Assembly (NCBI GenBank): GCA_016098155.1
Contig: JAAAJB010000030.1
Location: forward strand, 38,383-102,382
Length of the DNA: 64,000 bases
From: Actinomortierella ambigua
Lineage: Eukaryota; Mortierellomycota; Mortierellomycetes; Mortierellales; Mortierellaceae
Reading direction: 5' to 3'
Shown: in pieces, positions 50,025 to 59,427 of the stretch
Layout: the number at the start of each line of letters is the position of its first letter
Position numbering within the stretch: position 1 is the stretch's first letter
The notes under the pieces: model-generated
Told to the model about the DNA's origin: nothing
Databases searched by the model: none
What the model saw: only the letters and a program-made list of their open reading frames with translations
Program-made: the position numbers and the translations under genes

Positions 50025-52744
50025 TTGCTGTGGATACTGTTGCTGAGTGGGTGGCAGCAGAGGTGCAACCAGCTTCATCGTTTCCGGGTTTGAAGGCAGA
50101 GCCATCAAGTCCTGCAAGGTAGCAATCACATACTCTATGGCGAGTCGCTCCCATGGGTCCTTGTGCCAACATTGTTGGTACAACATGGCGTACTCGTGAG
50201 GTGTCTCGGGCAAGGTATCCTCACGCATGCCATCCAAGAGATCTCGCAAGAATTGACTGTCCGACTTTCGACTGGCAAAGGGGATTTTGCCAGAGGAGAT
50301 GTGCCAAAAGATGACACCCAGACTGTAAATGTCGCATTCTGCTGTATAGACTGGGCGCGGTGACGGGAAACGCTCAGGCGCCAAGAAGGAGGCCACGCCG
50401 ATGGCTGATCCGGCATTGTTGCTCTCGGTGCGGGCCGAGGATCGACTCAGGCCGAAATCACAAATCATGGCTGTCTTTCTGTCGTCCAGAAGAATGTTGC
50501 CCGAATGCAGATCGCGGTGGTGGAAGCCAGATTTGTGCAGAAACTCGAGTCCCATCGTGATCTCGAGTGCGATGCGATACCGTTCTGGCCAGGTCATCTC
50601 CTTGTGGTGGTGACTGAGATAGCTCACCAAGCTGCCGTTGGAACAGTACTTCATGACCATGACCGACACTTTGGTTTCTGGATCCTCTGTTACGCCATAA
50701 AACTGGACAATGTAGTCATAATCGTGTACACGCTTGAGGATCTCGAGCTATCGTAATGCATTTTTTTTTTTTGGTAGAAAGAAGGAAGAGAAGGAAACGC
50801 CGTCAGGCAAGTCAGTAACAGAGACATTGAGTATTAAAAGAGGAGGAGGAGGAGGAGGAAGAGGAAGGAGGAAAGGAAAAAAAAAAAAAAAAAAGAGAGC
50901 GAGATGATGATTGTGGCAATCGATCAAAAATGCGCACGCACACATATAGACTCGCACACACACATAGATTCACGCACACATTGATACACGCCCAAACTCT
51001 CTCAGGCACATAAACAAGTGAGCCTTGGCTCCTCTGCAATGTTCCTCCTCTCTTTTATCTCTCATACCCGCAACTCTTTCTTCTTTCAATGTCAAAGGGA
51101 ATAGGCAGAGTGGAATGATGTGCCTTGTAAAAAAAAAGGGTACGAGGGGAGAGGGTTTGTCGAGAGATCCCTTTGAGTGGCGGTGAGGGATAGGTAGGTG
51201 GTGGTGGGGAGGGGGGGGGACGTTTATTTCGATTTGTCGGCTCTGGTTCCTCGGGGCATTGGGTAATGTAGGGGTATTTGAGAAGCGAGGGGGGGGGGAT
51301 ATTGGGTATTTGTGCCCAAATTATTATTGTCAAATCTCAATGCATGCGCGTTGTAGCACGGTTGAGAGAGTGTGTGTTCTGTTCTCTTTGTTCTCTGTTC
51401 TGTGCTTGTCTCACTTACCTCTTGACTAAACTGCTCGAGAGCATCCTTGTTGTCAACTAGGACACGCTTGAGCACTACTTTGAGACGCGACCATTCAGCC
51501 GTGTGAATCTCGCCAAAGCCGCCTTTGCGCAGATGCTTGATACCCGACAGCTCTCGGTAGTCAATCTTGCGCACATTAACCTCCCGCTGGTTTTGGATAC
51601 GCGTCCGCTCACGTCTCAGCGTTTCCTTTGTCTCAATCTCAATCTTGTAGTTGCCACTCTCAAACGCCCGCATACGATTGGCCTCTTCGTCGGACAGTTC
51701 GTCTGCATCATCGACTACTGCTGCCGCCGCTGCTGTTGCTGCTGCTGTTGTTGCTGCTGCTGCTGGTACTGCTCCCCCGCCCGAAGTTGTTGAAGATCCA
51801 TTCTGGACTGGAAGAACATCAACATAGGGGTCGCCGCCATCGTCCTCGTCGTCGGAATTCGTATAGTTGGATACTAGACCTGGCGTCTCAGGCCCCATCC
51901 ATCGGCCAACAGCTGCTTCGCTCGCATCAGAGTACGAGTAGGGGCGAGCTGGGAGGTAGTAGCCCATTGGGGCAGGAGGGAAGGCTGCGTAGAGTTGTTG
52001 CTGCTGCTGCTGAGAGTGTTGTTGCTGCTGTTGCTGTTGTTGTTGCTGAAGGAGTTGCTGGTAGTATGCCTGTTGGTGATACTGCTGGTGCTGCTGCTGG
52101 GGGCTATGTTCTTGAATGCTGAGGGAGCTTAGGCCAGGCAGCGAATTGGCTATTGTTTGCCGCCTATTCTTGGATGAGGTCGACGTTGAAGTCGACGTAG
52201 GTGTAGTTGCCTCTATCTCTATCGAGGGCGACGGACTGGCTTGGTAATAGTGCTGGAGATGCTGGAGTGGGTACCCGTACCGAGTCTCTGGGCGCTGCTG
52301 TTGCTGTTGGTGTTGCTGTTGGTGGTGGTGTTGCTCTGCTTGCTCTCGAGCCAGCGTCTCGAGGGGTAAGGGAGGTGTTGTTGTTGTCGGTGTCGCTCCT
52401 TGGTCAGAGCGCGGAGAGTTGCTCCCACTGCCCTGGCGAGAGCCTTTAACTTGGCCAGCGCCAGGACCGCTGGCTGACTTGGACGAAACATAGTTGACAT
52501 CGATTTCAAGAGATGATGGCGGGATGGCAGCATATGGATTCTGCTGTAGGTAGTAGTGCTGCTGCTGGTACTGCTGTTGGAGGAGTAGCTGTTGTTGTTG
52601 CTGCTGTGTGGCCGTGGAGGGTGAAGACGGTGCCCGACCGTGGCCCTGAGGGCGAGGCACGCTCGCCTTGCGGGTAACGGAGTTCATGTGCGCCGGGAGG
52701 TGAGACCGCGGGAGGGTGTCGCGGTTGTATGCAGGCGCAGACAT
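47176..52744 (-). CDS. TKL-type protein kinase with C-terminal ankyrin repeats and polyQ tracts
   Basis: Minus-strand exons 52744-51419, 50747-49724 and 49616-47176 join in phase and encode 1596 residues. Residues 1 to about 390 are Gln/Ser/Pro-rich. The kinase domain runs from about 394 to 660 with a glycine loop KGGFGE, Lys in VVLKRV, HRDLHSGN (Asp 521), DFG (Asp 539) and APERF, so it looks active. HRDLHSGNILLD and the loop type match tyrosine-kinase-like families expanded in early-diverging fungi. A polyQ segment follows, then exon 3 with ankyrin-type units (TGDTVLHLACLF, INLPNHQGYTPVMIL, GRPLIHVAAAMQDD, AFAGETALVAAA), and a long Asn/Gln/Ser/Gly/Ala-rich tail ending in Gly-rich sequence. 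Introns are 671 and 107 bases. Upstream signal and substrates are unknown. The two halves could be separate genes, but the matching phases across both introns argue for one. Confidence 0.88.
47985..48132 (-). repeat. CAG/CAA (polyQ) array in the kinase-ankyrin gene
   Basis: Mixed CAG/CAA triplets on the minus strand code for long glutamine runs interrupted by His, Asn, Ser and Pro. The second array in the same gene is at 49909-50045. Mixed codons suggest the amino-acid tract, and not only DNA slippage, is maintained. Confidence 0.95.
49909..50045 (-). repeat. Second CAG/CAA polyQ array, just after the kinase domain
   Basis: About 45 codons, nearly all CAG or CAA on the minus strand, separate the kinase domain from the conserved linker (LDSPIAALERASTGLND) before the ankyrin exon. 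Confidence 0.95.
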
Positions 52745-53445
52745 GCCGGATTGAGAGGCTGATGGGGATGAGTGGTGCCTGAGAGATGTGTGTATGTGTG
52801 TATGTGTGTGCGTCGTGTGTCAGAGAGAAGAGGAAGAGGAAAAAAAAACAAGGCCAGGTGAGGGGAAAAGGCAAAGGATGGGAGGCAAAAGGAAATAAGG
52901 GAGAGGGGAGAGAGGGGGGGGGATAGGGCCTCTTTCTTTCTTTAAAGAGGGGGTACAAAACACAATATATATTGCAAAGAAGAAGAGGAACAATGGTAAC
53001 CGGCCACAGGAGGGGAGGACAAAGGGTCGTGTACAGTAGTACCGCTATCACGACCACTACTTGAATACCACGACAAGGAAAGGCGTCGGGAGCGAGGAGG
53101 AGGATTGAAAAAAAAAAGAAAGAAAAAGAAAACAGAGAGAGGGGGTGCAGGAGGAAAGGATGTCCTCTGGTCATGTAGCATGCTGGACTAGCTGCAGATA
53201 TTCCTGCTGTTCAATCAGTCCTGCTCTCTCTTTCACTTTCTAACTCTCCTCGCCTCTTTCACACACACGACATGCTCTTCTTCCTCGGGTACGCATACGC
53301 TCTTATTGTATAGTCTATTCGAGATTGGATTGAGACTACCGCACTTGGCTCTGCCCTCTCTCCCCTGCTCCTCTTTCCCTTCCCATGATCCCCCGTGACA
53401 AGGGCAGTACAGTGCAGCGCATCGTAACCACACTTCCTCGTCACA

Positions 53446-53499
<54 letters not shown>

Positions 53500-54104
53500 A
53501 ACAGAGAGTGGCAAAGAGGGGAGACCTCTCCCCTTTTATAATTTACGGTGGCAGTGCAGAGACAAGGTGCTGTATAGGGAACAGACAAAGCCTCGATGGT
53601 GTGGAGGAAGGAGATTCTGCATAGTTCAACAGATGGTGCCTGAGACAAATTTGATAGCGGCAGCAGATGATAAACGGGATCTCACTGATCTCTACAACCG
53701 TTGGCTGCAGGAACGAAAGAGAGAAGGGGGAGAATCTATCTGCGCCGCACAAGACACTCCTGTCACTCTTTCCCAGTAGACGCAACACTGATAGAGCATA
53801 GAGAGAGAGGGAGAGAGAGAAAGAGAGAGAGAGGGAGAGAAAACTTGCTAGGACGTTAGGAAGAGTGTACTGTACAGCACAGTGTACATGTGTCGACAGC
53901 AGCCAGACACTTTGTCGCTGGACAAGAAGGTGAGTGGTGCCTGAAAATAGCCTCTGCGATTATTTAGAATTCCAAGACGCGTTCCGGAGTGGGAGGGGGG
54001 AGAGGGTCGGAAAGAGAGCGAGCTGGGAGATCCCCCCTCAAGCAGTGAATTCAGCATTCAGCATCCCTCCACTCTCCCCACTCACCCTTTCCACACCTCC
54101 CACA
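52745..54104. other. Divergent intergenic region between kinase and ATP synthase e genes
   Basis: This 1.36 kb carries the promoters of both flanking genes. It contains a TATA-like ATATATATTG at about 52964, a (GA)n tract of about 45 bases at 53450-53494 and further GA-rich runs at 53797-53838. No gene is seen. Confidence 0.65.
53450..53494. repeat. (GA)n microsatellite
   Basis: An uninterrupted run of about 22 AG units, the longest pure dinucleotide repeat in the window. It lies in the shared promoter region of two divergent genes. Confidence 0.97.
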
Positions 54105-55404
54105 ATGGTTAACCCTGTCCGCAACGTGAGTGACCCTCCTTCCTTCGGGATGCCTCTCTTTCCTCCTTCGCCCAACATTTACTTTTCCGAGAGGAACAAC
54201 CATCACAAAAAAAAAAAAGAGGAAAAATATGATCATTCAGTCCTCCCCTGGATCTCACAGATCTGCTCGGCCAACATCGTCTTTCAGGCACAACAATGCA
54301 GTCGGGGAGAGGCTACCATTCTTGGATGCATCGCACCTCAGCAAAAGAAGATGCACCAGCTCAATGGACATGGCCCCATTAAGAGCTACTGCTTTGAATG
54401 AGAAAAGAACCAGCAGATCCTTTTTTTTTCTAGGAGCTCGTGTCTTTTCCGAGGAAACTGCGCTACATCATTTTTCTTGTTTACGAACTACCTCGACCCA
54501 CCGCCACCACCTCCTTTCCCCCCCACTGTCTCCCTCTTGAGCTACAATTGCTTTGACTCGAGTCTACCTCAGCGCCCTTTTCTTCTAGCTTTTAGGATAG
54601 CGTTTTGACATGTGAATTGACAATATTTTTTTTGCTTGATCCAAATATTACTAGGTCGCCCGCTGGTCTGCTCTGGTCGCCGGTCTTGCCTACGGCTTCA
54701 ACCACCACAACACCCTGGTTGCACAGGAGGCCAAGCGTGCTGAGGAGATCAAGAAGGTCAAGCACGAGGCCCTTATCGCCAAGGCCAAGGTTGAGTGGAC
54801 CAAGATGAACACCCCCGCCGGTGGTACGTGCACTCCCCCCAAGAAGAATTATCCAAGCACGAATTGGAAGACGTTGGAGAGTCTTTGATTTTCATTTCTT
54901 CTACTTCTGCAACATCATGTGGACGAAGGAGCATCAGGGACAGGATGGACTTTTTTTTTTCTTTTAGACTGGACAACGGACACGCCCACGAACAGATTCG
55001 TGTTTTATTCGTGCAACTCTTTGGTCTTTAGATCGTTGAGGTTTTTTTTTCAGTTCTCAGGACATGACTGACAACTTTATGGCTGTCCCGAGGACGAGTT
55101 TTATGGACAGCAGAGGCAGAGTTTTTTTGATTGACACGCACCACTCGGGAAGATCCAGCCTACCAGCCACTGCGACTACATCAGCGAATATTGCGAGTCT
55201 CTTCTTGGACGAGAATCGACGCATTGGCGCCTTTTCTCGAAACACTTCAGTCTGTCATCATTTCAAGGCGAATGAGCTATCATTGACTGAAGAGTATTCT
55301 CGTCTTTCTTTCTTTCTGAACCCTTTCTAGGCATCATCACCGACCCAGAGAACCCCGGCTTCGACCTCGAGAAGGTGTTGATCCACTACTCGGAGACTGC
55401 CTAA
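54105..55404 (+). CDS. TIM11: Mitochondrial F1Fo ATP synthase subunit e
   Basis: Small inner-membrane subunit that helps ATP synthase dimerise and shape cristae. Exons 54105-54125 (7 codons), 54655-54823 and 55331-55404 join in phase to give 87 residues, the usual size. The sequence begins MVNPVRNVARWSALVAG. The short N-terminal membrane helix carries the family GxxxG motif (GLAYG), followed by a charged helical part (KRAEEIKKVKHEA) and the conserved tail (DLEKVLIHYSE). The start codon is followed by only 21 coding bases before a 529-base intron. The second intron is 507 bases. Open frames inside these introns are not supported. Confidence 0.92.
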
Positions 55405-55729
55405 ATGTCATAATTTGTTTCAATTTCTTCCTTACCTCCCATCCTTCCTCCCTCTCCCGTGTGCACTATTCGTCATCATGTTTTCTATTCTCTTGTCACA
55501 TTCCGTGTCTTTAGAGGTGTAACTTTTTTCACCAAAGGGAAAAAAAAAATATCCACATCAAATACAAAAACCACATATTACCCTGGAGCTTCTATCGTTT
55601 GTAACGTCTTCTTTTTTTTTTGTTTTATGATGCGCGAATGTGATGATGCAAATGCAAAGTGGTATATGTCAAAGAAGAATGGGGAGTAGGAAGCAAGAGT
55701 AGGGAAAGAAAAGAAAGATCAAAGTCAAT
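55405..55729. other. Convergent spacer
   Basis: A/T-rich 325-base spacer between the stop codons of the plus-strand ATP synthase e gene and the minus-strand fucosyltransferase-like gene. It contains T-runs and no gene. Confidence 0.75.
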
Positions 55730-57799
55730 CTACGTGACAAACAACGTCCGGCCACCACGCCAAGTCTGTGCACGCAGGCTCGCCGTCCGAAAGTACGTCG
55801 AGTACTCGACACCGACCAGCAGCGACGCGCGCGCCAACAGCGCCCCGTCCACCATGATCGGTCCATACCCGCCAAATCGATCCACCGTCCCTAGCCGACC
55901 ATGATCGACACTGATCCAACCCTGCGCTCGGCTCTTGGCCAGCTCGCGCGGATCACGCTCGTTCGAGAGGACGAGTACCGGCCATGGGTGTGCAGCCTTT
56001 GGGGAGGAGGAGGAGGATGGTGGTGGGAGGGGGAGAGTGGAGATAGCTGAAGACGAGGAAGAAGAAGAAGAAGAGTAAGATGACGATGATGCGGATGGTA
56101 ATAGGGCAAAGTCAAGACCGGCTTGATGGAACATGCGTTCTTGGTTCGAGAGCAAGGAGATGACATGCTCAGTCGATGGATAGCATCGGTTCCAGCCATT
56201 CGGATCGGCTGGCGACGTGATACCGAGGCAGTGTCGTTCAAAGTCACCACGCCGAAGGTGCAGACCTACAAACGGAGGTAGGCTCCGTGGCAACGAAGCA
56301 GCCAATCCGCTGCCTCTTGCCTGCCTCTCCTTCTTCTTCTCCTCCTCCTCCACCCCCTTCCCTTGCTCTTTCTCCTCGCCCACAGCTTCGTCTTCATCCG
56401 TCTGCCACTCCTTGAGCAAGGACACGAGCGCCTCCTCGACAAAGTCCTCCACCTCTTGGGTATATTTCAAATGCTGTCCAAACTCGACCCAGGCGCGGTT
56501 GCGGCCACCAGGCAGCAACCGATACACATGTGACAAGCACAAGACACGCTCCCCTTCTCCCTGGGTGAACGCCGGCTGGCGGTACCGCTCAATGACCTTG
56601 TCAACCCGCCAACGGGCCCAGATCGTCCCACTGTCGAGCTTGGGGTTCAAGAACGGCGTCGGGCGGATCTGGCGACTGATTCCGTACCGAGCTAGAAACT
56701 GCTTGCCCGTCACATCCATCCGTCGGTCCATCCCATACCCTCCCTCGCTATAGCAATGGAGCGGGTCGGCAAAGATGGGGACTCTACGAGCCCCATGCTT
56801 TGTTGAAGGAGAGGACGAAGAGAGAAGAGAAGGACGAGAAGAAGTCGAAGAAGAAGCAGCATCCTTCTTGGACTGTACGACGACGGCCGTCTCGTCCTCG
56901 GCGGTGCTCTTGGCTCGCCAGAAGCCCAGCCACCGCTTCTCATGGCGCTTGAACCATTGCGAACTGCGCTCCTCCTCCTCCTCCTCCTCCTCTTCCTCTG
57001 CTCCTAGTAAATCCTTCTCTTCTTCGTCTTCAAGTCTCTCTTGGTACGAGCGAACCAAATAATCATCCAGCTCTTCAATCTCGACCCCGACCCGACGCGA
57101 ATATGCCTGGATATCAAAGAACCGAGACCATCTTGTGCCCGGCAGCCGTTGGATCAGCGCCCGCTCCAGCTGTGACACGGCTAGACCGCGCTTGATCCGA
57201 CGGTCGATTTCCTTGACCCTCTGGACAAACTCGGATGACATGGTCTCATCGTCGTCGTCGCCGTCGCCGTCCACTTTCTTGGTCGCCGCCTCTTGGACGT
57301 GCACGTTCGGGCTGAGGTTGGGCAGGAGGAGCGTGCGGTTGAGGTGCTTGGCAATCATGCTCGCATGCCAGATTGAAATCAATTGGTTGGTCGCTCCCGC
57401 GTATGGCACATAGACAAGGTACCGCTTCTGTTGTTGTTGTTGGTGTTGTTGTCGCTTTTTGGAGAGTAGGTTTTGTTCTTCCTGAGATACGGAAGGCGAG
57501 CGTTGGCTGTTTTGGCGCTGGTAGTGGCGCAGTCGTACTTCAGAAGAAGGAGAGGTATGGGATAAGGCTGCACCGGGTTGTGGTTGTTGCTTCCTTTGAC
57601 GCATCTGGGCGGAGGAGGAGGAGGAGGAAGAAGAGGCGCAGACTTGAGGATTGTGCGATCGTGCTGAATGGCGTCTGGGGACAATGGCGAAGCGTTCATC
57701 ACTGTCGCTTGGGGAGACGAACGGAGGCGTGCGTAGGACGGTGTACATAACCAGTAGACATCCCAGTGCTAGCACCAGGAACTTGTTGAAGCGCAGCAT
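55730..57799 (-). CDS. Type II membrane glycosyltransferase, O-fucosyltransferase-like
   Basis: Single-exon gene, 689 residues. A signal anchor (about residues 7-22, FLVLALGCLLVMYTVL) follows a short basic N-terminus, the topology of Golgi glycosyltransferases. A Ser/Gln-rich stem leads to YLVYVPYAGATNQLISIW (about 127-144) and LNRTLLLPNLSPN, matching the first nucleotide-sugar-binding region of the GDP-fucose O-fucosyltransferase superfamily. HLRRGDFE (512-519) corresponds to the conserved HxRxxD-type motif. The C-terminal part (VLVLSNERDP, then MVDGALLARASLLVG) fits the last conserved region of the family. Acidic and Lys/Glu-rich insertions at about 257-276 and 465-492 are unusual. Donor and acceptor are unproven; fungal fucosylation is known mainly in Mucoromycota. 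Confidence 0.78.
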   Translation of the reverse strand: MLRFNKFLVLALGCLLVMYTVLRTPPFVSPSDSDERFAIVPRRHSARSHNPQVCASSSSSSSSAQMRQRKQQPQPGAALSHTSPSSEVRLRHYQRQNSQRSPSVSQEEQNLLSKKRQQHQQQQQKRYLVYVPYAGATNQLISIWHASMIAKHLNRTLLLPNLSPNVHVQEAATKKVDGDGDDDDETMSSEFVQRVKEIDRRIKRGLAVSQLERALIQRLPGTRWSRFFDIQAYSRRVGVEIEELDDYLVRSYQERLEDEEEKDLLGAEEEEEEEEEERSSQWFKRHEKRWLGFWRAKSTAEDETAVVVQSKKDAASSSTSSRPSLLSSSSPSTKHGARRVPIFADPLHCYSEGGYGMDRRMDVTGKQFLARYGISRQIRPTPFLNPKLDSGTIWARWRVDKVIERYRQPAFTQGEGERVLCLSHVYRLLPGGRNRAWVEFGQHLKYTQEVEDFVEEALVSLLKEWQTDEDEAVGEEKEQGKGVEEEEKKKERQARGSGLAASLPRSLPPFVGLHLRRGDFERHCLGITSPADPNGWNRCYPSTEHVISLLSNQERMFHQAGLDFALLPSASSSSYSSSSSSSSSAISTLPLPPPSSSSSPKAAHPWPVLVLSNERDPRELAKSRAQGWISVDHGRLGTVDRFGGYGPIMVDGALLARASLLVGVEYSTYFRTASLRAQTWRGGRTLFVT

Positions 57800-59427
57800 G
57801 ACGGTTCAAGATAGGGTGAATAATCCCCCCCTACTATATAGCTTGTGCTATTGATCGAACTTACCTCCTTTCTTAGAGGAGGAGGGGGAAGGGTGTTTGT
57901 ATAGATCAGGAGCGTGTAAGGACGAGACTGTACATACGGCCTCCTTCAGGTTGGGCCAGCAAGGAAGAGAGGAGGGGGGAGGTTCGACGAGAAGAGAAAA
58001 ACGGGACAGATATGGTGTGAGAGGGCGGGCCTGCCCGTTATTTTTTTTTTTTTTTTTTCTAATTGTTGACCCGATACGGAAAGGAAATTTGACAGGAGGA
58101 GAGCGAGTCAACAGGGGCTCAAATCAGCAAGCAACTGACACAATGAGAATGCGAATGGCGGGAGAAGGGTGGTGGAATGAACGAATGAATGAATGAATAA
58201 AGAGGGCCGAGCTGAGAAGGAGGAGGAAGAAGAAGAAAGAAAAAAAGAAAACAAAGGTGATGACTTGCAAAAGAAGCAGACTTTTTTTTTTTTCTAGGCG
58301 GAGTTGTGCGGCTAGAAAAACGTGAGGATCAATGGTGCCTTTGTTTCACAGTTGCCCAATGAGCTTACAGGGAAGGGGGGAGGATTGACAATCTCCCTCC
58401 TCTTTATCTCTCTCTCTCCTCATTCTTTCTGTCTCAGCACCCTTGCTGCCCCCCACACTCACAAATCGAGAGCCTTGTTGACCCGCCTGCACGGATACAA
58501 CACCACACATGCAACCCCTCAGCAGTCCCCTTGCCGCCAGACAACACCACCGGTGCCTGGCCTGAAAGGATCCTAGTGTACTGCAGTGTTGGGGGATGAC
58601 AACCTTCCAGGCCATTGAGGGGCTTGGCGGGGAACGAACAGCCATTCTGTGCACACCCCTCCCCCCTCCTTTTTTTGAATGTCAAAAAGTCAAAACAGAA
58701 CTTTTTCCCCACCATTGAGGGGTTTGGCATGTCCAGTGAGGTGTATCTGCACGAACTGTATTTTCCAACAGTACCTGCCTCCCTCTTGCCTCGATCAGGC
58801 TAGCAGTAGTAAGCTCGCCGGCAGCTTATGCACGATAGAAGAAACAAAATATGCTGGCGCACAACTCCCAAACCACACACACGCACAGCACACAAACAAA
58901 ACACACACATTACAGGTGGCTTCGCTCTTTGTGAGAGTTTATCCCCCTTTCAAGATCGACGAAGCTGTGGACAGCAAAATGACGCGATTAAGGCGCGCGA
59001 TGGAAACACTGCCATTTTTTCATATCTATAGTTCTTCCCACCTGTCGAGAGACCACAAACATGCACATTCTTCAGGGGAAAAAAGGGGGGGTGGAGATTA
59101 TGCGGATAAATGTTTACCATGGCACACCCAAGGCAGTTGGGTGTGAACCATGATGCGTCACTCTTTGGCTTATTTGCCACTGTAGTTTTTTTTTTTTCCC
59201 TTTTTGTCGCACCATCGCAACACTCGAAAACTCACGCCATCTTGGACAGAGATGACAAAGACTCTTTGTTCAAATTATCCGAAGACTTGGTACTAGTACT
59301 ACGACAAAGATCTCAGGTTCCTCTTGTCTCACTAATATGGTGGGGAGGAAGTAATCACGAATAGATGCGCGCATAGTACATCGGCAGCGCCCAGAACAAA
59401 GGCTCCTTTTTTCGTTACTACTACTGC
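57800..59427. other. Intergenic region upstream of the fucosyltransferase-like gene
   Basis: 1.6 kb between two minus-strand genes. It has a T-run at 58040-58058, an imperfect GAAT repeat at about 58173-58199 and a CA-rich segment at 58870-58912. A short duplicated phrase, CCATTGAGGGGCTTGGC / CCATTGAGGGGTTTGGC, occurs at about 58611 and 58711. No gene is supported. Confidence 0.6.

Noticed and set aside
55064..55330. 88-codon frame within intron 2 of ATP synthase e
   Set aside because: It is bounded by the in-phase donor at 54823 and acceptor at 55330, and inclusion would break the conserved subunit sequence.
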